A stretch of 24,224 bases of DNA from SZUA-521 sp041738285. GTDB taxonomy: Bacteria > Pseudomonadota > Gammaproteobacteria > Pseudomonadales > Azotimanducaceae. How positions within the stretch are numbered: the stretch's first letter is position 1; each line of letters begins with the position of its first letter. A program made the translations under genes and the position numbers. This document shows positions 13,766 to 21,516 of the stretch, piece by piece. The notes beneath the pieces are model-generated. The model saw only the letters and a program-made list of their open reading frames with translations. It made no database searches and was not told the DNA's origin. The stretch lies in contig JBGSQB010000007.1 in the NCBI GenBank assembly GCA_041738285.1, positions 1 to 24,224 of the forward strand. Reading direction: 5' to 3'.

Positions 13766-16171
13766 ATGAAGCAAGCTCCCGGCGAGACGCTCACCGAAGT
13801 CCCAGTGCTGCCGCTGCGTGACATGGTGGTCTATCCCCACGGCGTGCATCCGCTGTTCGTCGGCACCGAGCGCTCGATCCGCGCCCTGGAAGCCGCCATG
13901 GCCAGCGATAAGAAAGTCCTGCTGGTCGCCAAGCGCGACGCAGAATGCGACGAGCCCGCCATGGCCGACCTGTTCGACGTCGGGACGGTGTCGACCGTAT
14001 TGCAGCTCCTGAAGCTGCCGGATGGCACCGTCAAAGTGCTGGTCGAGGGTGGCCACCGGGCTCGGATCACGGAAGTCGACGTCGCTGGCGAGTACATCGT
14101 CGCCGACGTCGCCATGCTCGACCCTGGTCGGTCGCCAGACGAAGCCGATGCACTGTCGCGGTCACTCATGAGTCAATTCGAGCAGTACGTGCAGTTGTCG
14201 AAGAAGGTGCCGGAAGAGGTGCTCAGTTCGCTCGGCAGCATCGATGAACTGGGCCGCCTCATCGATACCATCGCCGCGCAGATGGCACTCAAGGTCGATC
14301 AGCGCCAGAGCATTCTCGAAGCAACACTCATCGATGATCGTCTGGAACAGCTGCTGGGCATGCTCGAGTCAGAGATGGACGTGCTGCAGGTGGAAAAGCG
14401 CATACGCGGGCGCGTCAAGAAGCAGATGGAGAAGAGTCAGCGCGAGTACTACCTGAACGAGCAGATGAAGGCCATCCAGAAGGAACTCGGTGACCTCGAA
14501 GAAGCCCCAGCAGAAGCCGACGAGCTGAAGGCCAAGATCGAAGAGGCCGGCATGTCGAAGGAGGCTCGCAAGAAGGCGATTGCCGAGCTCAATAAGCTGA
14601 AGCTGATGTCGCCGATGTCGGCCGAAGCGACTGTCGTGCGCAGCTATCTGGACTGGATCACGAGCGTACCGTGGAAGAAGCGCAGTCGCGTGCGGCGCGA
14701 TCTGCGTCAGGCCGAGAAGATTCTGAATGAGGACCACTATGGCCTGGAAGAGGTCAAGGAGCGAATCCTCGAGTACCTGGCCGTGCAGGGCCGCGTGCAG
14801 AAATCCAAGGGGCCGGTGCTGTGTTTCGTCGGGCCGCCCGGCGTCGGTAAGACGTCACTCGGCGAGTCGATCGCGCGCGCCACCAATCGCAAATTCGTCC
14901 GCATGGCACTGGGCGGCGTGCGCGACGAGGCTGAGATTCGCGGCCACCGTCGCACCTACATTGGCTCGATGCCAGGCAAAGTGTTGCAGAAGATGTCGAA
15001 GGCGGGGGTTCGCAACCCGCTGTTCCTGCTCGATGAAGTCGACAAGATGGGCATGGACGTTCGCGGCGATCCTGCGTCGGCCCTTCTCGAGGTGCTGGAT
15101 GCGGAGCAGAACGGCAACTTCAACGACCATTACCTCGAAGTTGACTACGACTTGTCGGATGTATTCTTCATCTGCACGTCGAATTCGATGAACATTCCGG
15201 CCCCGCTGTTGGACCGAATGGAGGTCATTCGGCTGCCTGGCTACACCGAACATGAAAAGCTCAATATCGCCAAGCGCTATCTGATTCCGAAGCAGATGTC
15301 GGGCAGTGGTATCAACGAGGGTATCTCATTCAGCGACGAGGCGATCCTGCATCTCATCAGGTACTACACGCGTGAAGCTGGCGTGCGCGGTCTCGAGCGC
15401 GAAATTGCCAAGCTCTGTCGCAAACTCGTCAAAGGCGTCGCCTTGGGTGGTGCGGCGCCTGCCGACGAGATCGATATAGATATCGTCGAGCAGTACAACG
15501 GCGTCCGCAAATACAACTTCGGTCGCGCCGAAGAGAAGAGCCAGATCGGTATCGTGACCGGTCTTGCCTGGACATCCGTTGGCGGCGAACTGCTCAACAT
15601 CGAGGCAGTCGCGGTACCCGGCAAAGGTAAGCAGACTCGCACGGGCTCGCTGGGCGATGTCATGCAGGAGTCTATTCAGGCCGCTCTGACCTTCGTGCGC
15701 AGCCGCTCCAAAAGACTCGGCATCGCCAGTAATTTTCACGAAGTGAACGATATCCACGTGCACGTTCCAGAGGGAGCAACTCCTAAGGATGGCCCCAGCG
15801 CCGGCATTGGCATGTGTGTAGCGATCATATCCGTGCTCACCGGAATTGCCGTTCGCGCAGATGTCGCCATGACCGGCGAGATCACGTTGCGAGGTCAGGT
15901 GCTGCCCATCGGTGGTTTGAAAGAGAAGCTTCTCGCCGCGCTGCGTGGTGGCATTCGCGTCGTGATCATTCCGCAAGAGAACGCGCGTGATCTGAAAGAG
16001 ATCCCGGACCAGATCAAACAGGGCCTCGACATTCGTCCGGTGCAATCGATGGATGATGTTCTACGCATCGCGTTGGAACGCGAACCGCAGCCGCTACCGG
16101 ATGTCGCAAGCGAGGCGAAGCCAGGCGTCGCTACGCCGACCGCCGATGGCGTTTCGATCGGAACGCACTGA
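13766..16171 (+). CDS. lon: ATP-dependent protease Lon (La)
   Basis: Lon is a cytoplasmic AAA+ serine protease that removes damaged and regulatory proteins. The product is 801 residues; E. coli's is 784. The N-terminal substrate-binding domain starts PVLPLRDMVVYPHGVHPLFV, a long coiled-coil region follows (about 190–300), then Walker A GPPGVGKTSLGE, then the protease domain. The Ser–Lys dyad is intact: Ser678 in PKDGPSAGIGM and Lys721 in GGLKEKLLAA, 43 residues apart as in E. coli. Position 726, usually His, Lys or Arg in the AAHRGG stretch, is Leu here; it is not a dyad residue. The last ~25 residues are a low-complexity tail. A strong hairpin with a T-run downstream ends the transcript. Position after clpX and before hupB is the conserved order. 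Confidence 0.97.
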   Translation: MKQAPGETLTEVPVLPLRDMVVYPHGVHPLFVGTERSIRALEAAMASDKKVLLVAKRDAECDEPAMADLFDVGTVSTVLQLLKLPDGTVKVLVEGGHRARITEVDVAGEYIVADVAMLDPGRSPDEADALSRSLMSQFEQYVQLSKKVPEEVLSSLGSIDELGRLIDTIAAQMALKVDQRQSILEATLIDDRLEQLLGMLESEMDVLQVEKRIRGRVKKQMEKSQREYYLNEQMKAIQKELGDLEEAPAEADELKAKIEEAGMSKEARKKAIAELNKLKLMSPMSAEATVVRSYLDWITSVPWKKRSRVRRDLRQAEKILNEDHYGLEEVKERILEYLAVQGRVQKSKGPVLCFVGPPGVGKTSLGESIARATNRKFVRMALGGVRDEAEIRGHRRTYIGSMPGKVLQKMSKAGVRNPLFLLDEVDKMGMDVRGDPASALLEVLDAEQNGNFNDHYLEVDYDLSDVFFICTSNSMNIPAPLLDRMEVIRLPGYTEHEKLNIAKRYLIPKQMSGSGINEGISFSDEAILHLIRYYTREAGVRGLEREIAKLCRKLVKGVALGGAAPADEIDIDIVEQYNGVRKYNFGRAEEKSQIGIVTGLAWTSVGGELLNIEAVAVPGKGKQTRTGSLGDVMQESIQAALTFVRSRSKRLGIASNFHEVNDIHVHVPEGATPKDGPSAGIGMCVAIISVLTGIAVRADVAMTGEITLRGQVLPIGGLKEKLLAALRGGIRVVIIPQENARDLKEIPDQIKQGLDIRPVQSMDDVLRIALEREPQPLPDVASEAKPGVATPTADGVSIGTH

Positions 16172-16192
16172 GGATCGTTGCAGGACGATTTC

Positions 16193-16222
16193 TTGACATC
16201 GGATTTTTGCGCTTGGTATAAA
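16193..16222 (+). promoter_or_regulatory. hupB: Sigma-70 promoter of hupB
   Basis: A perfect TTGACA at 16193–16198 and TATAAA at 16217–16222 are separated by 18 bases. The predicted transcription start is about 16228–16230, giving hupB a leader of about 150 bases. The start falls within the left arm of the hairpin that terminates lon, so the two signals are interleaved. Confidence 0.8.
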
Positions 16223-16223
16223 C

Positions 16224-16258
16224 GCGCCGCGTAATCCCGGTGCGGCGCACGTTTTTTT
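16224..16258 (+). terminator. Rho-independent terminator of lon
   Basis: GCGCCGC at 16224–16230 pairs with GCGGCGC at 16242–16248 around an 11-base loop, and seven Ts follow at 16252–16258. Lon read-through transcripts can form the whole stem. A transcript starting at the hupB promoter would lack most or all of the left arm and so would escape. Confidence 0.75.
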
Positions 16259-16276
16259 GCAGGGCAGCAGCAAAGA

Positions 16277-16311
16277 AGCAGCCAATTGCAGCGCGAAGCG
16301 CATTGGTTGCT
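16277..16311 (+). other. Long hairpin in the hupB 5' leader
   Basis: AGCAGCCAAT (16277–16286) pairs with ATTGGTTGCT (16302–16311) with a single G·T pair. Inside it GCGC/GCGC (16291–16294 and 16298–16301) closes a GAA loop, leaving a four-base bulge. An alternative outer pairing joins GGGCAGCA (16262–16269) to TGCTGCCC (16308–16315). No T-run follows, so it is not a terminator. The two mutually exclusive pairings could form a regulatory switch, but nothing in the sequence identifies a ligand or partner. Downstream, 16316–16379 shows no further element beyond the AAGGGG before the hupB GTG. Confidence 0.5.
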
Positions 16312-16379
16312 GCCCGAGCCACATTGGCGCACACTCTCGCAACGTCGAGTAACCCAACACCACACCCAAGGGGCACAGC

Positions 16380-16652
16380 GTGAACAAGACTGAACTCATC
16401 GACAAAATTGCGGAGTCGGCAGATATCTCGAAGGCGTCGGCCGCCCGCGCGCTCGATTCGGCACTCGATGCCATCACAGGATCGCTCAAGAATTCCGACC
16501 CTGTCGTGCTGGTCGGCTTCGGCACATTTGCGGTCAAACAACGTGCCGCGCGCGTTGGTCGCAATCCGCAGACCGGCGCTGAAATCCAAATCAAGGCCGC
16601 TCGCGTGCCCGGCTTCAAACCCGGTAAGGCGCTCAAAGACGCGCTGAATTAG
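16380..16652 (+). CDS. hupB: DNA-binding protein HU-beta
   Basis: HU is a small dimeric histone-like protein that bends and compacts DNA and binds nicked or gapped structures. The product is 90 residues, exactly the family length. It begins MNKTELIDKIAESADISKA. The core VVLVGFGTFAV is followed by the HU/IHF signature GRNPQTGAEIQIKAA, which includes the intercalating Pro on the beta arm, and it ends PGFKPGKALKDALN. The start is GTG at 16380, preceded by AAGGGG. The beta subunit is assigned by position after lon. It has its own strong promoter and terminator and so is likely a monocistronic, highly expressed unit. Confidence 0.96.
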   Translation: MNKTELIDKIAESADISKASAARALDSALDAITGSLKNSDPVVLVGFGTFAVKQRAARVGRNPQTGAEIQIKAARVPGFKPGKALKDALN

Positions 16653-16706
16653 TCGCCAGGACAACCACGGATTGCTGCCCCGATCCGGGGTAGCCTGACC
16701 AACCAC

Positions 16707-16732
16707 AAAGGCGCAACCGTTGCGCCTTTTTT
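16707..16732 (+). terminator. Rho-independent terminator of hupB
   Basis: AAAGGCGCAA, loop CCG, then TTGCGCCTTTTTT: a 9–10-bp stem with a six-T tail, 54 bases after the hupB stop and 18 bases before the ppiD start. A second short hairpin (CCCCG, ATC, CGGGG at 16678–16690) lies just upstream. Because ppiD begins so soon after, some read-through or a promoter within the gap is needed to express it. Confidence 0.88.
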
Positions 16733-16750
16733 CGTTGAGCGGAGTACGCG

Positions 16751-18643
16751 ATGCTGTTGAAAATGCGGGACAACCTGCAAGGCTGGGCGAGCAAAGTGAT
16801 CGTCGGCCTGATTGTGATTACCATGGCCATGTTCGGGTTCGGTGCCTTCGATTTCTTCAGCCAGGCCGACCCCGCAGCGGCGACCGTCGATGGTGTCGAA
16901 ATCAGCCGCAGTCGTCTGGCGTCGGAAGTAGAGCGGCAGCGCCAACGCATCGCCGCGCAGTTGGGCAATGTCGATCCCAGCACGCTCGATACGGCAATGC
17001 TCGAAAGCTCTGTCCTCGAAGGCTTGATCAATCGGACGCTCCTGCTCGAGACGGCGGACGACATGGGCCTGGCGGTGTCGCAGAGTGAGATCGACAGCTC
17101 GATCGTCAGCAACCCTGATTTTCACACCAACGGTGTCTTCGATGAGGACCGGTTCCGCACGCTTCTCGGTGGTGCCGGGCTGACACCGGTCGCGTTTCGC
17201 GGCGAACTCGCTAGCAGTTACCGGCTCGTTCAGCTCCAGGGCGGCGTCAACGAAACTCCGTTCGTGACGGATGACGAACGACGCGCGCTCGCTCGGATTC
17301 TGGTGCAAAGGAGGGATCTTGCGTTCCTGACGTTTGATCCTGCGGCAGTTGGTGCGACCCTCTCGATCAGCGAAGACGAAGTCGCCGACTACTACGCCGC
17401 GCGACCGGACGATTTTCTGACGGAGGAGTCCGTCGATCTCGCCTACGTCGAAATCCTGCTGACTGACCTCGCCGCCGATGCCTCGATCGTGATTGAAGAT
17501 TCCGACGTCGTTGCGCGCTATGAGGCAGACCGGGCCGTGTTCGAAGGCAATGAGCAGCGTCGGGCATCGCACATCCTGCTGGAGGTCAATGCCGAGCGCG
17601 ACGAAGCGGCCGCTCGCACCGAACTCGAGGGGATCAAGGCACGCGTTCTCGCTGGCGAGTCATTCGAAGAGCTAGCCAAGGAGTTCTCCGAAGATCCTGG
17701 GTCGGCAGGAGAAGGTGGTGATCTCGGCTTCGTCAACAAGGGTGCGTTCGTCCCGGAGTTCGAGACGGCAGTGTGGTCAATGCAGCCAGCCCAGATGTCG
17801 GAGCCGGTAACGACGCAGTTCGGCGTGCATCTCATTCGACTCGAGGAGGTTCGCGCCGAGAGTTATCCCTCGCTCGAAGAGAAGCGAGGCGATGTGGTCG
17901 CGAGCCTGCGCCGATCGAAAGCCGAAGAACTGTATGCCGAGAAGATTCGTCGCCTCGACGAAATCGTGTTCGAGAATCCGAGCGATCTGCAGACCGCAAC
18001 GACGGAACTCGGTCTCGTCGTCAAACAAGCGATGGACGTCAAGCGATCCACTGGCACCGGAGCATTCGCGGATGAACGGGTCCTGACTGCCGCGTTCTCG
18101 GAGGATGTCGTGGCGCGCGCATTCAACAGCCGCGTCGTCGATCTCGGCGATCGCGGTATTTCGATGCGCATGATCGATCATCGGCCAGCGGCGCGGCGCG
18201 AGCTTGCGGACGTCAGCGATGAGATCAGGTCGCGCATTGCGCTCGAGCGCGGTCGCGAAGAGGTGCGTGCTCGTGGCGCTGCTGCTCTGGCGAGCGTATT
18301 GGCGGGTGATGGCGCCGCGACGATTGCGGCACAATATGGTTTGGAGTGGAGCGTCCACGAGCGTATTCGGCGAACCGACAGCACCATCGATGGCACCATC
18401 CTGTCAGCCGCGTTCGAGTTACCACGGCCGGACGTGAGCACGCGGGTCGCAAAGTCACTAGATCTGGCCGACGGACGTGTCGTCACCGTGATGGTGACTG
18501 GTGTTCACGATGGTGACTACGCCGCGTTGAGCGATGACGAACGAGTCGCGTTCGACACCCAACTCCTCCGCATCGTTGGCAACACTGAATTCAATGCGCT
18601 GTTCGAGTCGATCAAGGCGGACGCTTCGATCGCCCGGCGTTGA
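16751..18643 (+). CDS. ppiD: Periplasmic folding chaperone PpiD
   Basis: PpiD is anchored in the inner membrane near the Sec translocon and helps newly exported proteins fold. The product is 630 residues, the family's usual length. A single N-terminal anchor lies at about 14–36 (VIVGLIVITMAMFGFGAF), then a SurA-like chaperone region (VDGVEISRSRLASEV), then a parvulin domain at about 271–366, and a C-terminal chaperone region. The parvulin domain here keeps the residues of active parvulins (ASHILLEV, SEDPGSAGEGGDLGFV and FGVHLIRLEEV), whereas that of E. coli PpiD is degenerate and reported inactive. The start is ATG at 16751 with GAGCGGAG upstream. It follows hupB as in E. coli and is convergent with mltD. 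Confidence 0.95.
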   Translation: MLLKMRDNLQGWASKVIVGLIVITMAMFGFGAFDFFSQADPAAATVDGVEISRSRLASEVERQRQRIAAQLGNVDPSTLDTAMLESSVLEGLINRTLLLETADDMGLAVSQSEIDSSIVSNPDFHTNGVFDEDRFRTLLGGAGLTPVAFRGELASSYRLVQLQGGVNETPFVTDDERRALARILVQRRDLAFLTFDPAAVGATLSISEDEVADYYAARPDDFLTEESVDLAYVEILLTDLAADASIVIEDSDVVARYEADRAVFEGNEQRRASHILLEVNAERDEAAARTELEGIKARVLAGESFEELAKEFSEDPGSAGEGGDLGFVNKGAFVPEFETAVWSMQPAQMSEPVTTQFGVHLIRLEEVRAESYPSLEEKRGDVVASLRRSKAEELYAEKIRRLDEIVFENPSDLQTATTELGLVVKQAMDVKRSTGTGAFADERVLTAAFSEDVVARAFNSRVVDLGDRGISMRMIDHRPAARRELADVSDEIRSRIALERGREEVRARGAAALASVLAGDGAATIAAQYGLEWSVHERIRRTDSTIDGTILSAAFELPRPDVSTRVAKSLDLADGRVVTVMVTGVHDGDYAALSDDERVAFDTQLLRIVGNTEFNALFESIKADASIARR

Positions 18644-18654
18644 TCTGCCGGGCG
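18631..18654. terminator. Inverted repeat between ppiD and mltD
   Basis: CGCCCGGC and GCCGGGCG form an 8-bp perfect stem with an 8-base loop. The repeat spans the ppiD stop codon and lies 24 bases beyond the mltD stop on the other strand. It could end transcription from both sides, but neither side has a T-run, so intrinsic termination is uncertain. Confidence 0.45.
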
Positions 18655-18677
18655 CGTGGCAGCGGTTCGGAGTCTCT

Positions 18678-20174
18678 CTAGATGTCGATCTTGAGGCGCA
18701 CGCCGGGTTTCAGCACTTGCGCGGGTTCGATGTCGTTCCAGCGGGCGAGATCCGCGACGCTGACCTTGAACTGGTTCGCGATCGCCCAAAGCGAGTCCCC
18801 GGATTTGACCTGGTATTGAGTTGGCCGCTTGGCTGCAAGCGTAGTGCCGGGAACCTTGATCTTCTGACCGATGCGCAAGGGCTTTGCGCGGTCCAGACCA
18901 TTCGTAGCGACGATTTTGCCGACGGATGTGTTGAACCGACGGCTGATCGTCCACAGTGAGTCGCCCGCGGAGACGCGGTAGGTGGTAGTGGGGCGGTGTG
19001 CGTAGTTCTGGCTGCGGGCGAGTATCGGATTGCTCGGCAGCGTGCCCGCAGCGGATACCGGCACCAGCAACTGCTGTCCGGTGCGAATCAAGTTCCCCTT
19101 CAATGAATTGTTGGCGCGAATGGAGTCGCTCGTCGTGTGGTACCGGGCGGCGATCGCACCCAATGTATCGCCTTGCTTTACGGAGTGTTGCACCCAGCGT
19201 TCCGGCCCACGCGGGTAGTTCTGCAAGACCTCTGAGAAGGTGGGTGCCGACGCTGCGGGAATGAGCAGACGGTGCGGACCGTTGGGGGGTGTTGCGCGTC
19301 GGTTCAGCCCTGGGTTGAGCCTGAACATTTCATCGTCGGGGAGCGAAGCGAGTTGCGCCACCTTGCCGACGTCGACCTGGTCGTCGATGTCGGCGAGCGC
19401 GAAAGCGGGCTCCATGTCGATGGCAGGCAACTCCCATCCGTAGCGACCCGGATCGCGCATGACTTCGGCCAGCGCCAGAATTCGTGGGACGTATTTGGAA
19501 GTCTCCGTGGGCAGCTTCAAATCCCAATAGGACGTCGAACGGGCTTTGCGCTGCGCCTTGGCAACGCAGCCTTCACCGCAGTTGTATGCCGCGAGCGCGA
19601 GGAGCCAGTCACCGTCGAAGAACTCGTGCAGGTATTGGAGGTAGTCGAGCGCCGCGCGCGTCGAGTCCACCGGGTCTCTTCGGCCGTCGTACCACCAGTC
19701 CATCTCTACCCCGTACTGCGCTGCGGTCGCGGGCATCAGTTGCCAGAGCCCGGTTGCGCCGCTTGGAGATACTGCATACGGGTTGAGGGTGCTTTCGACG
19801 ATCGGCAGGAGTGCAACTTCCAGCGGCAGGTCGCGTTCACGTACCGCGGCCACGACGTAGCTGTAATACAAGGCGGCGCCGGGTTCGAGCGCGCGGATCA
19901 GATGCGGACGCTTGGCTGTCCAGTCCATCGCACTCGCCATGCGGGGACGGTGCATGGGCGCGGCCTCGAGTGCGAGGCCTTCGCGAATGGTCGTCCAAAG
20001 GTCGTCACTGGCTGGCGGCGGCAGAACCTTGACGGTCGGATGAATCGCGGGGGGTGTCGTTGACGGTAGCGGTGGGGATGGAAGGCGCGAGGCGGAGTTG
20101 GGCGTGGCTACCGACGTACATCCAGCGACTGCCAGCATCCAGCTGATCAAGATAATCCCTCGCGACCAGTTCAT
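18678..20174 (-). CDS. mltD: Membrane-bound lytic murein transglycosylase D with three LysM domains
   Basis: MltD cleaves the glycan strands of peptidoglycan, leaving 1,6-anhydro-muramyl ends, and is an outer-membrane lipoprotein. Starting at ATG 20174 gives 498 residues with a lipoprotein signal ending AVAGC, lipidated Cys19; the open frame continues upstream to 20243 but would put non-signal residues in front. The SLT domain spans about 100–215, with catalytic Glu127 in LLPIVESTLNPYAVSPSGA and the motifs GLWQLMPATA and AAYNCGEG. Three LysM glycan-binding domains lie at about 327–373, 398–443 and 453–498; E. coli MltD has two. In E. coli gloB lies between mltD and yafS, but no such gene is present here. 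Confidence 0.95.
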   Translation of the reverse strand: MNWSRGIILISWMLAVAGCTSVATPNSASRLPSPPLPSTTPPAIHPTVKVLPPPASDDLWTTIREGLALEAAPMHRPRMASAMDWTAKRPHLIRALEPGAALYYSYVVAAVRERDLPLEVALLPIVESTLNPYAVSPSGATGLWQLMPATAAQYGVEMDWWYDGRRDPVDSTRAALDYLQYLHEFFDGDWLLALAAYNCGEGCVAKAQRKARSTSYWDLKLPTETSKYVPRILALAEVMRDPGRYGWELPAIDMEPAFALADIDDQVDVGKVAQLASLPDDEMFRLNPGLNRRATPPNGPHRLLIPAASAPTFSEVLQNYPRGPERWVQHSVKQGDTLGAIAARYHTTSDSIRANNSLKGNLIRTGQQLLVPVSAAGTLPSNPILARSQNYAHRPTTTYRVSAGDSLWTISRRFNTSVGKIVATNGLDRAKPLRIGQKIKVPGTTLAAKRPTQYQVKSGDSLWAIANQFKVSVADLARWNDIEPAQVLKPGVRLKIDI

Positions 20175-20177
20175 TGG

Positions 20178-20231
20178 TTGCGGTATCCCCAGGCAGTTTG
20201 CACAATGCGGAGCAACTTTGCGGTATTCCCC
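20178..20231. repeat. Direct repeat in the mltD / methyltransferase divergent region
   Basis: TTGCGGTAT occurs at 20178–20186 and again at 20218–20226, exactly 40 bases apart, each followed by CCCC or TCCCC. The spacing is close to four helical turns, so both copies face the same side of the DNA. The 85-base region between the two start codons must hold both promoters, but no clear -35/-10 pair stands out. The repeat is a candidate operator. Confidence 0.4.
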
Positions 20232-20259
20232 GGCCCGAGGCAACCCGTGACCGACCGAC

Positions 20260-21057
20260 GTGTCGACTGAAGCGACTGAGCAGCGTGCGCTACGTCACGG
20301 ACTGCGTGCATGGTTCACGGGTGCCCTTGGTTCGACGCTGTTGGCCAAGGAGTCGGAATTTCTGCTGCAGGGCGTACGCCGCTTTCATGGAGACTCGATG
20401 CTGTGGCTCGGTCCGGTGCCGCTGCCGACTGCGGATCTCGATCGTTGCATGGTTCGGCATCGGTTCTTTGGCGCGATCAATGCCCCGGATGACGTGAGCC
20501 GTGAATCGCTGTCGCGACGCGCCACGACGAGTACCTGTGTGTTGGACGTGAGTGAATTGCCATTCCCGCCGGGCTCGATGGACGCAATTGTCCTGCATCA
20601 TGGACTCGACTGCGCAGCAGATGCGCGAGCCGCGATGCGCGAGGCGGCCAAGGTACTGCGTCCAGGCGGAAAACTGCTGCTATGCGGATTCAATCCGTAC
20701 AGCTTCTGGGGTCTGCGACGATGGCTCAAAGGATGGCGCGACCCGGCGCTCGCCAGGACCCGGTTCGTCAGTCCGATTCGCGCCCTCGACTGGCTCGCCG
20801 TGCTTGGTTTTGAAGTCGACGAGGGCGTTCAGTACCTGATGTTCCGGCCGCCGCTCGTTCGGGTCGACTTCGATGCGCCGTTGTGGCAGCGCATGCATGC
20901 TGCTTTTTCCCGCTGGCACATCCCGCTTGGCGGCGTCTACTTCGTCCTTGCGCGCAAGACATCGTTGACGACGTCCGCACTGCGGTCCGGACGGCGCCCC
21001 GGGCCCGGCAAACTCGCGCCGGCACTGTCGTTGCCTTCGGCGCGTAGCCGACAGTAG
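20260..21057 (+). CDS. YafS-like SAM-dependent methyltransferase family protein
   Basis: The product is 265 residues. It has the C-terminal half of a class I methyltransferase fold: DVSELPFPPGSMDAIVLHH (the post-II/motif IV region) and AAKVLRPGGKLLLCGFNP (motifs V/VI of the Methyltransf_11 family). The N-terminal glycine-rich SAM loop (GxGxG) is not recognisable; the corresponding stretch reads around DSMLWLGPVPLP, as in the YafS group, so the cofactor site may be altered. The substrate is unknown. The GTG at 20260 is the first usable start downstream of the divergent region. The stop directly abuts the rnhA ATG, matching the yafS–rnhA–dnaQ order of E. coli. The last ~35 residues are basic and low complexity. 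Confidence 0.8.
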   Translation: MSTEATEQRALRHGLRAWFTGALGSTLLAKESEFLLQGVRRFHGDSMLWLGPVPLPTADLDRCMVRHRFFGAINAPDDVSRESLSRRATTSTCVLDVSELPFPPGSMDAIVLHHGLDCAADARAAMREAAKVLRPGGKLLLCGFNPYSFWGLRRWLKGWRDPALARTRFVSPIRALDWLAVLGFEVDEGVQYLMFRPPLVRVDFDAPLWQRMHAAFSRWHIPLGGVYFVLARKTSLTTSALRSGRRPGPGKLAPALSLPSARSRQ

Positions 21058-21516
21058 ATGCCGAACTACGACGTCGAGATCTTCACCGACGGCGCGTGCC
21101 GCGGGAACCCCGGCCCCGGCGGCTGGGCAGCATTGCTGCGCTTCGGCGATCGGGAGCGGATGATCTCGGGTGCACAGCCGCTGACAACCAACAACCGAAT
21201 GGAGCTCCAGGGTGCCATCGAGGGACTGGCGGCTCTGAAGCGTCGCTGCCGCGTGTGTTTGACGACCGACTCCCAGTACGTGCGCCAGGGCATTACGCTG
21301 TGGCTCGCCAAGTGGAAGGCCAACGGCTGGAAGACGGCGTCGAAGCAGCCGGTCAAGAATCAGGACCTGTGGATGCGACTCGATACCGTCACAGGCGGTC
21401 ATGAAGTCGATTGGAAGTGGGTGAAGGGGCATAGCGGGCACGTAGAGAACGAACGCGTTGATGTGGCTGCAAACGAAGCCATCGACGAACTGATGCAGCG
21501 GAGTACCAACACCTGA
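21058..21516 (+). CDS. rnhA: Ribonuclease HI
   Basis: RNase HI cuts RNA in RNA–DNA hybrids, clearing R-loops and primers. The 152-residue protein is of standard size. All four metal-binding acids are present: Asp11 (IFTDGACRGNPGPGG), Glu49 (NNRMELQGA), Asp71 (LTTDSQYV) and Asp135 (ERVDVAANEA), with the catalytic His125 in VKGHSGH. The basic substrate-binding stretch WLAKWKANGWKTASKQPVKN is intact. The ATG directly follows the stop of the upstream gene, and the stop overlaps the dnaQ start (TGATG), so the genes are cotranscribed in the same direction. In E. coli rnhA and dnaQ are divergent, whereas here they are tandem. Confidence 0.97.
   Translation: MPNYDVEIFTDGACRGNPGPGGWAALLRFGDRERMISGAQPLTTNNRMELQGAIEGLAALKRRCRVCLTTDSQYVRQGITLWLAKWKANGWKTASKQPVKNQDLWMRLDTVTGGHEVDWKWVKGHSGHVENERVDVAANEAIDELMQRSTNT

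Noticed and set aside
16671..16706. A possible tRNA or tRNA fragment between hupB and ppiD, where some gammaproteobacteria carry tRNA genes
   Set aside because: Only a short CCCCG/CGGGG hairpin is present; no cloverleaf forms on either strand.
19272..20063. A 263-codon plus-strand open frame inside mltD
   Set aside because: It is antisense to the SLT and LysM domains of mltD and lacks any conserved motif.
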